Shown here one piece after another: positions 56,601 to 64,000 of a DNA stretch of 64,000 nucleotides. Where the stretch lies: assembly GCA_024362935.1 (NCBI GenBank), contig JANCRA010000001.1:59052930-59116929 (forward strand), given 5' to 3'. This DNA is from Setophaga petechia (Eukaryota > Chordata > Aves > Passeriformes > Parulidae). A program made the position numbers and the translations under genes. The notes under the pieces were generated by a model. That model was not told where the DNA came from. It ran no database searches and saw only the letters and a list, made by a program, of their open reading frames with translations. The first letter of the stretch is position 1. Every line of letters starts with the position of its first letter.

Positions 56601-59600
56601 AATGCAAGCTGTTTGGCAAGGAGCAAATTTTAACCTCATGGTGCAGCCTAAATGGCAGCCCAAGCTCCAGGGAAATTTTTAGTATTATTTAGTATTTTTT
56701 TAGTATTTTTTATCAATCTGCAATTTTCTCATTCAAGGTATTACGGTTGTTAATGGTTTATTTTCCTGGGTCTTTTTAGGACATAACAATTTCTGAGTTG
56801 TCTTTTCCTCCTGTGGATAAAGTGAAACACACCAATCTTCCTAAAAGAAAGATTTCCATCCCAGCTGTGTTTCAGTCTCACACTCACTACAAGCAGGTTT
56901 TTAAAGCTGCTCTGACAGGTAAGTCTCTGCTCTGTGAAATGCTGTCATTTGAAACATTGCCTATTAAAACAGCAGGCTGCATTTCATTTTTTTGTATTTC
57001 TACTGAAATATATTTAGTCTAGATCCCAAATTGCAGAGGCAAGCCAAAAAGACAGTACACACTGTTCAACTCTGTAACCTCAGGGCTGTTTTCCAGTCTT
57101 AAGATACCTAAGCCTTTTTTTTTTCCCCTGGAATAAGTGAATTTTTCAGGTCACATGGGTTTTTTTTAGGACTCAGATAAAATATTTTGATTTGGGATGG
57201 AAATCTTCCAATGGAAATACATTTGTTTGGATGTTGTGTAGCTGTGTAAGCATTTTAAGGGTGTGCTAATGATTCTGTTGTTGTCTTTTCCCCACCAAGA
57301 GCAATTGAACATAATGCTGTTTGAGTTGGCACAGAGGCTGCACCATGCCCTCTCCAAGGTGGATATATCATTTTACACTGCAGTGAAAGGTGGGCAAAGC
57401 CAGGGCCAAGGAAGCTGTGCCCCACTCTGCAACCACATGCACCCTGCTAAGCTGGTGATGGTTAAAAAAGAAGGTCAAAACAAGGTGCTGTTTATTCCTT
57501 GTGGTTTTTACACTTTAGGGGTGAAAGTATCTATTGCTTTCTCTTTTTTTTCTTGTTGGTTTTGGTGCTCATGGGCTTTTTTTCCCCTCCCTTCCCTTAC
57601 AGGGTCGTTTGTTCTATGCCTGTGATGCCCCAAAAGCTGAGCAGTGCTCCTTTTTCAAGTGGATTGAAGATGTGAACCCCACACAGACAAAATCCAGACC
57701 CAGTACAGTGCTCCACGACACTAAAAGTATTGGGACATACCTCAGGAGTCAAAAGATTGCTGTTTATGAGGAATGCCAGCTTTTGGTGAGGTATCCTCAA
57801 ATCCTGTGCCAATTCAAGGTTTATAAATATTCCAGTAGCCCAGGACTTCAGCAGGATTTAACACATTTTCTCTATATTTAAAGAGTAAAGATTTCTTTCT
57901 GTAAAGAAATGCAAGAGCTAAATTAGTGAAGGAAAAATATTTATAGCAATGGTATTTGTTTTTAGAAAGAATCAAAACTGCTGACCAGCAACGTGATCAA
58001 TTGCTTAGTGTCAGAACTGTTGCATTTGAACTTTGTTCATTTAATCCTCAGTAGGAGAATTTGATTTATTCTCTTCAAGATTCTAATTTTAATGCCAGAA
58101 GTCATCTCAAAGGCTATTCTGTGCTTTTAACTGTAGAGGAAACAATTTAATTGTGGCTGGATATGAGGAGATTTTGCAGTCAAGATAAATGGAGGTTTCT
58201 TACTTTTGCTGCTGAATCCAAAATGTGCTGATGGTTTACATACCTTTTTTCTTTTTTTTTTAATTACAATTTCCCAGGAAAGCCTTTGAAATTCCAACAC
58301 AGAGGTACAGTAAGTTCAAGAAATTTATGAATACACCTGCCAGCTTTGATGGTGACTCCAAACCCAAATTATACCTGAAGCTAAGCAGAAAGGAGCATTC
58401 TTCTCTCTACAGCAAAGGTGAGCACATCTTACACATCAGATTTCAAAGGTGGCAGAGGGAGAGGCTGATGAGGACTCTGTATTGTTTTTGGCAGATGACA
58501 TCTGGGTTGTTTCCAAGACTCTGAACTTTGATCCCATTGATACTTTCATTGCAAGCAGTGCTTTCTTTGGACCATCCTCCAACAATGAGATAGAATTGCT
58601 ACCACTGAAAGGCTACAGTCCCTCCAACTGGAGATCCAACAGTGAGTTCCACAGCAACATTGAGAACTGTGGAAAACAACTAAGGAAAAATCCAGCCAGC
58701 AATGAAGGATGAGCTGCTGAGAATTTGAGAATTCCTCAAACCTTGCACATGATTTAATTCACAGTATTTTTTTACCTTGTATGTTTGAATATATAATTTG
58801 AATACATTACTTAATGCAGTTAAACCTGCAAAGTAGCTGGCAAATTGCAAATGGGTGGGGAAGAAATGAGAATAATATGAAGAAAGTAGTAAATTATGAA
58901 ATATGATATACAATGCAAGTTGACTGTCAGAGTGTAAGTAAAAGGAATATGTTTTTACTGTCCTTGAAAAACAAAATGCAGAAACCTCAAACAACTCACT
59001 GGAAAATTTATTTTTTTTATAAAAAGCCATGTATTAAGTCTGTGACTGCAAAAGTTTCTTGGTTTTGCTGTTGAATTAAGTTAAAGCTTTGGGGTTGTTT
59101 TGTTTTGTAAATGGAGAAGATAAAATCAGTTAATAACTCTTTTGGCATTTTATAATTCATTTCTTTAGCTGATTTGCAATTTCTGCTCTATTAACTCCTT
59201 TCTCCTTTTGTTTTTCTGTGGCCCTTTGCAGTGTGTGTTCATGCCTTGCTGGTTTGTAATGCCAGTGGGGAGCTGGCCTCCTTAAGGAACATGGAGGAGC
59301 ACTTCAATCCATCCACATTGCCCCTGATCCCATATCTCCTGAAAATGTGAGTTATTGTCCTGGGATAATGTGAGCGGTCCAGGGCAGGAATATCAGAACC
59401 AGGAGATACAAATTGTATCATATCACGACTTCTGGGTATTTTTTGTGTTCCTAGGAATTTTGATTCTGAAAATGCTACAAAAAGAGTCAATAAAAGGAAA
59501 TTCACTCCACCTGCCATGAGTGTGAAGTGCTCCATGATGTCTGGCCCTGTGAGCTCTGAAGTGGCAATGGGAGTGGCTGAAGAGATGATCCAGAGGTTCT

Positions 59601-62600
59601 CCCTGAACCCAGACCAAGCAGCATCACTGATTCACGTGGCTCAGATGATGACCTGTGAAAAGCCCAAAGGAGGGGAGGAGCATCAGAGCTTCCCCATCAC
59701 AATCATACGTGGTACACAGCCAAGAATTGTGACACTTGCTGCTGTTGTAGCTTTGCACAAATGTTGATTAATGGGAAATGCCATCCATATGGAATGCCAG
59801 AATCAGCCCCTCTGATACTGACTGTGACATTAATACATCCATTCTGTCAGCACAGAGTTTTTGCCCCTTTAAATTAAATTTAAATTGAATTAAATTTTCA
59901 TTCTGCCTTTGCCAGGATTTCACTGAAGCATAGGAGGTTTTGCCTAGAAATACCTATACATAAAATCAGAATTATTTATTGTCTTCAGCTTTTTTCTTTT
60001 CATATGAAAACCACTTTTTATAATGTATTAGCTATTTATTAATGCAACCATGTATTGTTTTTGTAAGTGTAAGCAAGCCCATGCAATTATTTGAGAGGAA
60101 TCACAGCATAACTGAAGTTAAAGCAATTGATTCAAACTTTCTAGGAAATTCTCACTTGTAACTTGGGCTTTTTCTTCCAAAATCCCAGGTGTTTTTGGAG
60201 CTGGCAAGAGCTACTTGCTGTCTGTGGTGGTCTTGTTCCTCGTGCAGCTCTTTGAAAGCAGTGAAGCTACAGAGGGTCCGAGGGCAACTCCATGGAAACT
60301 CCTCATTGCTTCTTCCACCAACGTTGCTGTGGACAGGGTCCTGCTGGGGTGGGTTGCTGAGGCTTTTATGGTTCTTCTTCCAAAACCAATAATGCACTTA
60401 CACTGTAGTGGTAATTGTGTTGGTATTTCCTGTAAAACACATCAAAAAGATTGATTTGTTTCCCTAAAAAGTGCCACACACGGACTTTAATTGTTCCTCA
60501 GCTCTTTTGCACAGTTAAAAGAGTGGAAGCTACATAAAACATCTACAGAAGACTACTTTAGGCTCTGCTCTCATCAAATATGCTATTAAAATCCATCAGG
60601 ACAAAGTAGTACTGCTCAGGGATCTTTGGGATGTACCAGTAGGGGAAGAAGGAGCAGACAGGATCAGATTTGTGAAAATTTAGCATGAAATAAATGCATG
60701 GTTTGGAAGGAAAAAGGAAGGGAAGATACATATGGAAGACTATGAGAGGGGAATCATCAAGGCATTAAATCATGATGAGGTAATTTATTTCGATTTTGTT
60801 GAATTACTGAGGTACTTCATCTCAGTAACTTCATCTCTCACTGAAGTTTGTGTTCCTGACTGTTCTGATGTGTCTTTTGAAAGCACTTTTAAAGTTTTCT
60901 AAAGATTTCATCTTTCCCTTTCTCTAATGTTTATCATCTCTTTTTCTTTCAAGTCTTCTCGAGCTTGGATTTGAGGATTTTATAAGAGTGGGAAGTATAA
61001 GGAAAATCACGAAAGCCATCCTTCCCCATAGGTAAGAAACTTCTTTGAGGGATCTGAAGCAATTTGGGGTAGGTCAATACATTGTTATAAAGTGTGCTTA
61101 TTTTTCCAAGCACTGCTATTTTCAGTTACTGCAATGTATGTTACAAAATCTTTGAAGTTTACATGCAGGCTCAGGAAATGAAAACGAGCAGCTGAAAGAG
61201 CTGCTTGCTCTGTTGAAAGAAGATTTGACTCCAGCTGAGAAAATCTATGTCAGGAAGAGCATTGAGCAGCATAAACTGGGGACCAATAAAACTATTCTGC
61301 AACAGGTACAGTCAAAGAGATGGGATGGGAAAGCAGGGATTTGCTGTGTCTTTTCCACGGGGCTGAGCACATGGAAACTGGGAATTTATAATTCAAAACT
61401 CTTGGTTTGGAAATACAAAGTGAACTTTAGGTTTGATTGCACAGGTATAGCTTAGTGTCCTGTTCCTAGAAATAAATTTAGCTGTATTGTCCTGCTCTAG
61501 TTAGGTACTGCACAGAGATGAGCTATAAAATGATTTTAACTTTTTGCCTGCCTGTTTTCTCCTCGCTGCTGGCAGGTGAAGGTGGTTGGAGTGACGTGTG
61601 CTGCCTGCCCCTTCCCCTGCCTGAAGGCGCTCAGGTTTCCTGTGGTGGTGCTGGATGAGTGCAGCCAGATGACTGAGCCTGCCTCCCTGCTCCCCATCGC
61701 CAGGTACAGCCCTCCTGTGCCTGAGGGGCCTCAGCAGGGGCACCAGCTCCCAGCAGTGCCACACTCCACACCTTTGTGAGCACAGGAACACCCCAGCAGC
61801 AAGAAGAGGGATTTCAAATTGAGGCCTGTCCTTAGGTGTTATCAAACTGGGGTGGAGGAGGGAGGCTGATGGGAAGCAATGTGAGACAGAAACAAGCACA
61901 CACTTTGGTTATGAACACTTTAACATCCTTTTTAGAATACTGTTTTTTTCACATTCTTGTTTAGGTTTCAGTGTGAAAAGCTCGTCCTTGTTGGAGACCC
62001 CAAGCAACTGCCACCAACTATCCAAGGGTCTGAGAGTGTTCATGAGCAGGGATTGGAGCAGACCCTCTTTGACCGACTCTGCTTAATGGTAGGTGCTGCT
62101 GAATGCCCCTTTGGAAAAGGTGGAGAGTAGAACTGTAACTCCCCTGAGGTCACATGGGGAACTCTGGTCCAGGTGTCAGAGGATCAGGGTTTCAGCACTG
62201 CAAAATATCTTAAAATCACAGAATGGTTTGGGTTGGAAGGGACCTCAAGGTCACCCCCACCACAGACAGGGACAGGTTCCACTAGCCCAGCTTGCTCCCA
62301 GCTCCATCCCAGCCCTAATGTCTGTGTCCTCATCCTGCAGGGACACGAGCCCATTGTTCTCCGGACACAGTACCGCTGTCACCCTGCCCTCAGTGCCATC
62401 GCCAACGAGCTCTTCTACAGCGGGCACCTCATCGACGGCATCTCCCAGGGGGACAGGGCTCCTCTCTTGGAGTGGCTGCCCACACTCTGCTTTTACAGTG
62501 TCCATGGCATGGAGCAGGTGAGTCCCTCAGTACTGCTTATGTAACCAGTCAATATTGTCATTTTGCCTCCATTCTATTCCTTTTTACATTTTTGGTGAGA

Positions 62601-63664
62601 GATAATTTGGGAATCTTTTTCCCTCTTCCCAGATTGAAAGAGACAACAGCTTTTACAACATGGCAGAAGCTCATTTTACAGTCAAGCTCATCCAGTCTCT
62701 GATTGCAAGTGGAATAGAAGGAGCTGATATTGGCGTGATTACCCTTTATAAATCACAAATGTGTAAGGTTTGTGTCATAAATCAGTAACAAAAATCAATA
62801 AAGCCCTTCTCTTAAATGTACTCTGAGTAGCCAAACTCACCCCCTTCCCTGTTTCTTTGCCCCCAGATCCAGAATTTGCTCAGTGGGATTCACTCCGAGG
62901 CTTTTGAGGTGAAGCCTGTGCAGGTGTCCACGGTGGATGCATTCCAAGGTGCTGAGAGGGAGATCATTGTGCTGTCCTGTGTCAGGACCAGGCACTTTGG
63001 GTTCATAGACTCTGAGAGGAGGATGAACGTGGCACTAACGAGGGCCAAGAGGCACCTGCTGATTGTGGGGAGTCTGCCCTGTCTGAGCAGGAACAAGCTG
63101 TGGGGGAGAGTAATTCACCACTGCAGAGGTAAGAGCTTCTTTGCTGGGGTATTTGAAACCTGCACTTCATTATCTTTAATTAGACCATGTACAATACACC
63201 TTACAATGTTTATAATAATATATATAATTAATATATGAAATATATGGTGTGTACACTAGAGCAACCACTATATTCACTGCATATAAACTCCAATGTTTAA
63301 TATTACACTCAAAATCTAATATATTGCAAGAATGTGCAAGTTGCACATTTACAGTTTACAACTTTACCTGCTTGGCCGACATCAAATAAAGCATCTTGGT
63401 GACTGAACTCCACAGAGCCATTTTCAAAGCAGAAATATCACAGCCAGTCAATACTCTTGGGGAAATAGATGTTGGCACTGCCAGGGACTGATTCTGTGAT
63501 GGATGCTGTAGAGAGAGATGTAATTACCCTGTTTATTGCTGCTTCTAGGATGGGAAAATGGCTTACAACATGCAAACCAGTGTGAGCAACAGCTAAATGA
63601 CATTCTCAAGTCTTACTTGGAGAACTGGGAAGAAGAAGAACAGCGCAAGAATAAGGAAAAATAA
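47488..63664 (+). CDS. ZGRF1: ZGRF1, GRF zinc-finger SF1 DNA helicase (28 coding exons)
   Basis: ZGRF1 is a 5'-to-3' DNA helicase that promotes recombinational repair of replication-blocking damage and cooperates with RAD51; its N-terminal domain is shared with yeast Mte1 (family knowledge). Coding exons join without a phase break from ATG 47,583 to TAA 63,664 and total 6282 nt (2093 aa; human about 2104). Order: DUF2439-type domain (about 1-115), long low-complexity middle (116 to about 1260), GRF zinc finger (about 1347-1390), then a UPF1-like helicase core with Walker A GVFGAGKS (1652-1659), Walker B DECSQ (from 1807), motif III GDPKQLPP (from 1833), QYRCHP (1874-1879), VSTVDAFQG (to 1996) and NVALTRAK (2022-2029). 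All core motifs look intact. The leader exon lies in the CpG island, and a second leader segment probably starts after TTCACAG at 47,487. Introns over 300 bp not listed separately hold nothing I recognise beyond T runs. Confidence 0.97.
47713..47793 (+). CDS. ZGRF1: ZGRF1 exon, DUF2439-type domain
   Basis: Acceptor AACAG|GTG and donor CAG|GTGAAA. It encodes VLYTHQKMKKSKTWQDGI then LRVRTGRNQ. The YTxQKxKKxKxWxDG block is the hallmark of the ZGRF1/Mte1 N-terminal domain. Confidence 0.95.
47908..47964 (+). CDS. ZGRF1: ZGRF1 exon, N-terminal domain
   Basis: Acceptor TTTGCAG and donor CAG|GTATCT, 19 codons: ATLFDDKGQYLESIFIKSQ. It matches the human segment ending GACLESLFLK. Confidence 0.95.
48411..48596 (+). 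CDS. ZGRF1: ZGRF1 exon, end of N-terminal domain
   Basis: Acceptor TTTTCCAG and donor ACG|GTGAGG, 62 codons. It starts VAPGDDLESERYLITVEAAK and ends VGLKRKFT. GDDLESxRYLITVE is strongly conserved; the remainder is variable. Confidence 0.96.
48680..48820 (+). repeat. Polypyrimidine tract in ZGRF1 intron
   Basis: About 140 bp of almost pure C/T (CTTTTCTTTTCTT and CCTTCTTCC words) with no internal exon. It could form triplex or act as an extended polypyrimidine tract for the acceptor about 220 bp downstream (inference). Confidence 0.75.
49045..51109 (+). CDS. ZGRF1: ZGRF1 giant central exon
   Basis: Acceptor CTCTCCCAG|GGG and donor CAAG|GTTAGG, 2065 nt (residues 116-803). It starts GFQGPRQVEKK as in mammals and then becomes Ser/Glu/Asp-rich with low conservation. 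It contains an acidic block LMEVSFNLMEAFDFNDMDNE near residues 463-482. Probably intrinsically disordered. An open frame continues upstream to 48,919, but that part is intron: the acceptor and the human alignment fix the start at 49,045. Confidence 0.95.
51414..51496 (+). CDS. ZGRF1: ZGRF1 exon
   Basis: Acceptor CTTGTAG|CT and donor CTCATG|GTAACC. It encodes (A)IKEFTEMPYSESLQASS then CSYFDSPALM. No domain is recognised; phase fits both neighbours. Confidence 0.85.
52147..52245 (+). CDS. ZGRF1: ZGRF1 exon
   Basis: Acceptor CTGTGCAG and donor CCAAAG|GTACCA, 33 codons: PSCVDSLLQKADAY, then IVPIAAAQRDPGPSDWQPK. No domain is recognised. Confidence 0.85.
52572..52745 (+). CDS. ZGRF1: ZGRF1 exon
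   Basis: Acceptor ATTGTGCAG and donor AGACAG|GTAAAA, 58 codons. It starts PVAFQGYQVKGSAASEVML and ends FFSPLFSRHYDLYDLRQ. Phase 0 on both sides. Confidence 0.88.
53003..53108 (+). CDS. ZGRF1: ZGRF1 exon
   Basis: Acceptor is a long T tract plus AATAAAG; donor CAGTCCT|GTAAGT. It encodes SPGSRSLHKDDLDIVREG, then NFQVKPDVTQEPGINQS. Phase 1 out. Confidence 0.82.
53189..53289 (+). CDS. ZGRF1: ZGRF1 exon
   Basis: Acceptor TTTTTCCTAG and donor GGCAAG|GTGGGG. It encodes SLALDVHPEVPPWTVSHP, then PSDLRQAQWAAWEPGK. No domain is recognised. Confidence 0.85.
53498..53642 (+). CDS. ZGRF1: ZGRF1 exon
   Basis: Acceptor CACCTGTAG and donor TTCTTCA|GTAAGA. It encodes ISPELTSPLDPDCVISPP, then WGNEEPVGDVQEPL and ends PQLPDFFF. 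Low-complexity linker. Confidence 0.85.
53643..55014 (+). other. ZGRF1 intron with possible decayed interspersed repeat
   Basis: A 1.4-kb intron. The part from about 54,420 to 54,890 (for example CTTGACCAATCACACAAAGC at 54,581) has the feel of an old LTR or other dispersed repeat, but I could not find terminal repeats or target duplications. Confidence 0.25.
55015..55679 (+). CDS. ZGRF1: ZGRF1 large linker exon
   Basis: Acceptor TTTCCCCACAG|CC and donor GGGCCAG|GTGTGT, 665 nt. It starts (T)QEKSSHAQECSLPALKPT, passes SRSKWLKYQS-like GRSKWLKYQSVARSD, and ends QKVLNHLSCHGGTGEGQ. The second half is noticeably more GC- and CpG-rich than neighbouring exons. Probably disordered apart from the end. 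Confidence 0.92.
55790..55872. repeat. AT-rich low-complexity segment in ZGRF1 intron
   Basis: TTTTTAATGTATTTTAAATTTTAA-like words recur (TTTTTAATGT twice). Simple low-complexity sequence. Confidence 0.6.
56780..56918 (+). CDS. ZGRF1: ZGRF1 exon before GRF finger
   Basis: Acceptor CTTTTTAG and donor CTGACAG|GTAAGT. It encodes DITISELSFPPVDKVKHT, then NLPKRKISIPAVFQSHTH and YKQVFKAALT. The conserved IPAxFQS-YKQVFxAxL segment leads into the zinc finger. Confidence 0.94.
57300..57484 (+). CDS. ZGRF1: ZGRF1 exon, GRF zinc finger first half
   Basis: Acceptor CCCCACCAAG and donor AACAAG|GTGCTG. It starts EQLNIMLFELAQRLHHAL and contains CAPLCNHMHPAKLVMVKK. The first finger ligands (C-x-x-x-C...H) are present near residues 1347-1355. 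Confidence 0.96.
57603..57790 (+). CDS. ZGRF1: ZGRF1 exon, GRF zinc finger second half
   Basis: Acceptor CCCTTACAG and donor GTGAG|GTATCC. It starts GRLFYACDAPKAEQCSFF and continues KWIED. GR-F-xC-x(7)-C-xFFxW is the GRF signature. Phase requires the donor at 57,791; the upstream GTGAGG at 57,786 would shift the frame. Confidence 0.96.
58278..58417 (+). CDS. ZGRF1: ZGRF1 exon, pre-helicase region
   Basis: Acceptor TTTCCCAG and donor AGCAAAG|GTGAGC. It encodes RKAFEIPTQRYSKFKKFM, NTPASFDGDSKPKLYLKL and SRKEHSSLYSK, almost identical to mammals. Confidence 0.97.
58495..58641 (+). CDS. ZGRF1: ZGRF1 exon, pre-helicase region
   Basis: Acceptor TTTTTGGCAG and donor CAACA|GTGAGT. It encodes DIWVVSKTLNFDPIDTFI, then ASSAFFGPSSNNEIELLP and LKGYSPSNWRSN. 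Confidence 0.97.
59232..59346 (+). CDS. ZGRF1: ZGRF1 exon
   Basis: Acceptor CCCTTTGCAG and donor GAAAAT|GTGAGT. It encodes (M)CVHALLVCNASGELASLR, then NMEEHFNPSTLPLIPYLLK, matching the human VVHALLVCNAS region. Confidence 0.96.
59455..59711 (+). CDS. ZGRF1: ZGRF1 exon, start of helicase domain
   Basis: Acceptor GTTCCTAG and donor CGTG|GTACAC. It contains ATKRVNKRKFTPPAMSVK, then FSLNPDQAASLIHVAQMM and ends SFPITIIRG. The LNxDQAxxL segment is the Q-motif-like entry to the SF1 core. Confidence 0.96.
60189..60348 (+). CDS. ZGRF1: ZGRF1 exon, Walker A (motif I)
   Basis: Acceptor AATCCCAG and donor CTGGG|GTGGGT. It encodes GVFGAGKSYLLSVVVLFL and later WKLLIASSTNVAVDRVLLG. GAGKS is the ATP-binding loop and SSTNVAVD is motif Ia of UPF1-like helicases. 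Confidence 0.98.
60954..61031 (+). CDS. ZGRF1: ZGRF1 exon, helicase domain
   Basis: Acceptor TTTCTTTCAAG and donor CCATAG|GTAAGA. It encodes LLELGFEDFIRVGSIRKI, then TKAILPH. RVGS is typical of the segment after motif Ia in this family. Confidence 0.96.
61158..61305 (+). CDS. ZGRF1: ZGRF1 exon, helicase 1B region
   Basis: Acceptor AATCTTTGAAG|T is chosen because it gives SLHAGSGNENEQLKELLA, matching human SLHAGSENENEQ. The AG 15 nt downstream (GCAG at 61,172) would not keep the frame. Donor CAACAG|GTACAG. Confidence 0.92.
61576..61703 (+). CDS. ZGRF1: ZGRF1 exon, Walker B (motif II)
   Basis: Acceptor CTGGCAG and donor CGCCAG|GTACAG. It encodes VKVVGVTCAACPFPCLKA, then FPVVVLDECSQMTEPASLL. 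DECSQ is the SF1 motif II with catalytic Asp and Glu (about residues 1807-1808). Confidence 0.98.
61965..62088 (+). CDS. ZGRF1: ZGRF1 exon, helicase motif III
   Basis: Acceptor TTGTTTAG and donor TTAATG|GTAGGT. It encodes RFQCEKLVLVGDPKQLPP, then TIQGSESVHEQGLEQTLF. GDPKQLPP is motif III. Confidence 0.98.
62214..62325 (+). mobile_element. CR1-type LINE fragment
   Basis: ATCACAGAATGGTTTGGGTT begins a segment that continues GGAAGGGACCTCAAGGTCAC and GGGACAGGTTCCACTAGCCC. This order matches the consensus of avian CR1 3' regions as I know it. The insert is truncated at both ends and stops about 15 bp before the following ZGRF1 acceptor (62,340). Confidence 0.85.
62341..62517 (+). CDS. ZGRF1: ZGRF1 exon, helicase motif IV (QYRCHP)
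   Basis: Acceptor CATCCTGCAG and donor GAGCAG|GTGAGT, 59 codons. It starts GHEPIVLRTQYRCHPALS and ends CFYSVHGMEQ. QYRCHP is the conserved arginine motif of UPF1-like helicases. The acceptor lies directly downstream of CR1-derived sequence. Confidence 0.98.
62633..62767 (+). CDS. ZGRF1: ZGRF1 exon, helicase 2A
   Basis: Acceptor CTCTTCCCAG and donor TGTAAG|GTTTGT, 45 codons. It encodes IERDNSFYNMAEAHFTVK, then LIQSLIASGIEGADIG and VITLYKSQM. Confidence 0.97.
62867..63128 (+). CDS. ZGRF1: ZGRF1 exon, helicase motifs V and VI
   Basis: Acceptor TTTGCCCCCAG and donor TGCAGAG|GTAAGA. It contains VSTVDAFQGAEREIIVLS (motif V) and MNVALTRAKRHLLIVG (motif VI with arginine finger), ending LWGRVIHHCR. 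Confidence 0.98.
63549..63664 (+). CDS. ZGRF1: ZGRF1 last coding exon
   Basis: Acceptor TGCTTCTAG. It encodes GWENGLQHANQCEQQLND, then ILKSYLENWEEEEQRKNKEK and TAA at 63,662-63,664. The Glu/Lys-rich end resembles the human tail but is shorter. Confidence 0.95.
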
Positions 63665-63850
63665 CATATGTGTTGATTTTTATGAACAAAATCTTAATTG
63701 CTTGTCTATAGCAATAGCTCTGGTAATTTGTAATCTAGTATTTATTTAATGTGGGGTATTTTTGTTTGGCTCTCAGTGCACTGATACTTCTGTTTGACCT
63801 TGTGGTCGTAAGACTAAAAATTATTAAAGTGACTTTATTTGGTTGAGAAC
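63665..63850 (+). other. ZGRF1: ZGRF1 3' UTR (probable)
   Basis: Follows the stop codon. ATTAAA at 63,823-63,828 is the first plausible polyadenylation hexamer. The true end may lie further right. Confidence 0.5.
63823..63828 (+). terminator. ZGRF1: Candidate ZGRF1 polyadenylation signal
   Basis: ATTAAA, about 160 nt after the stop codon, followed by a T/G-containing stretch (GTGACTTTATTTGG). No other hexamer is seen between the stop and this site. Confidence 0.45.
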
Positions 63851-64000
63851 CATAAATAGAGTGACTTTTTCTGCTTGAGAAAAGAAATCTTTTTATGCTT
63901 ACATTGTAGTTCATGCTATTAATGGTGTTTCTCTGTTCTTCTAAAACACCATGGTATTTTAGAACAATTCTGTCACCTCCCATGTTTACAGGTAGGTGAC

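Overview
The window looks like nuclear DNA of a bird, probably a passerine. Genes have many short exons with consensus splice sites, GC-rich islands mark promoters, a CR1-type LINE fragment lies in an intron, and a solo retroviral LTR carries TG...CA ends. The gene order (ZGRF1 divergent from LARP7, with the miR-302/367 cluster antisense inside a LARP7 intron) is the one known from amniotes. The species assignment is inference.

Layout. Bases 1 to about 23,700 hold no recognisable protein gene. They contain simple repeats, a decayed minisatellite next to a purine tract (7.9-8.4 kb), a minus-strand TATA/donor pair that could be an orphan first exon (8.7-8.85 kb), a CpG island near 13 kb with a possible minus-strand first coding exon, and two smaller GC-rich patches. 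In other amniotes ANK2 lies beyond LARP7, so these may be distal ANK2 first exons or lncRNA promoters. No ankyrin-repeat exon is present in the window.

From about 23.7 to 46.2 kb, LARP7 runs on the minus strand. I reconstructed twelve coding exons whose phases agree throughout and sum to 1773 nt (590 aa). They give the La motif, RRM1, a lysine-rich linker and the C-terminal xRRM. Inside one LARP7 intron (33,883-36,322), on the plus strand, lies an intact five-hairpin cluster: mir-302b, -302c, -302a, -302d and -367. It has its own TATA promoter, a probable GC-AG host-gene intron and an upstream OCT-SOX-like element.

A CpG island at about 45.8-46.65 kb (CACGTG box, palindromic CRE, ETS and E2F-like sites) lies between the divergent starts of LARP7 and ZGRF1. 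ZGRF1 fills 47.5-63.8 kb on the plus strand. Twenty-eight coding exons with matching phases sum to 6282 nt (2093 aa), giving a DUF2439-type N-terminus, a very large middle exon that looks disordered, a GRF zinc finger and a complete UPF1-like SF1 helicase core.

How the parts relate: LARP7 stabilises 7SK RNA and restrains P-TEFb. ZGRF1 is a DNA-repair helicase that shares LARP7's promoter region. The miR-302 cluster is an embryonic/pluripotency microRNA unit transcribed against LARP7. No CRISPR array, tRNA or rRNA was recognised.
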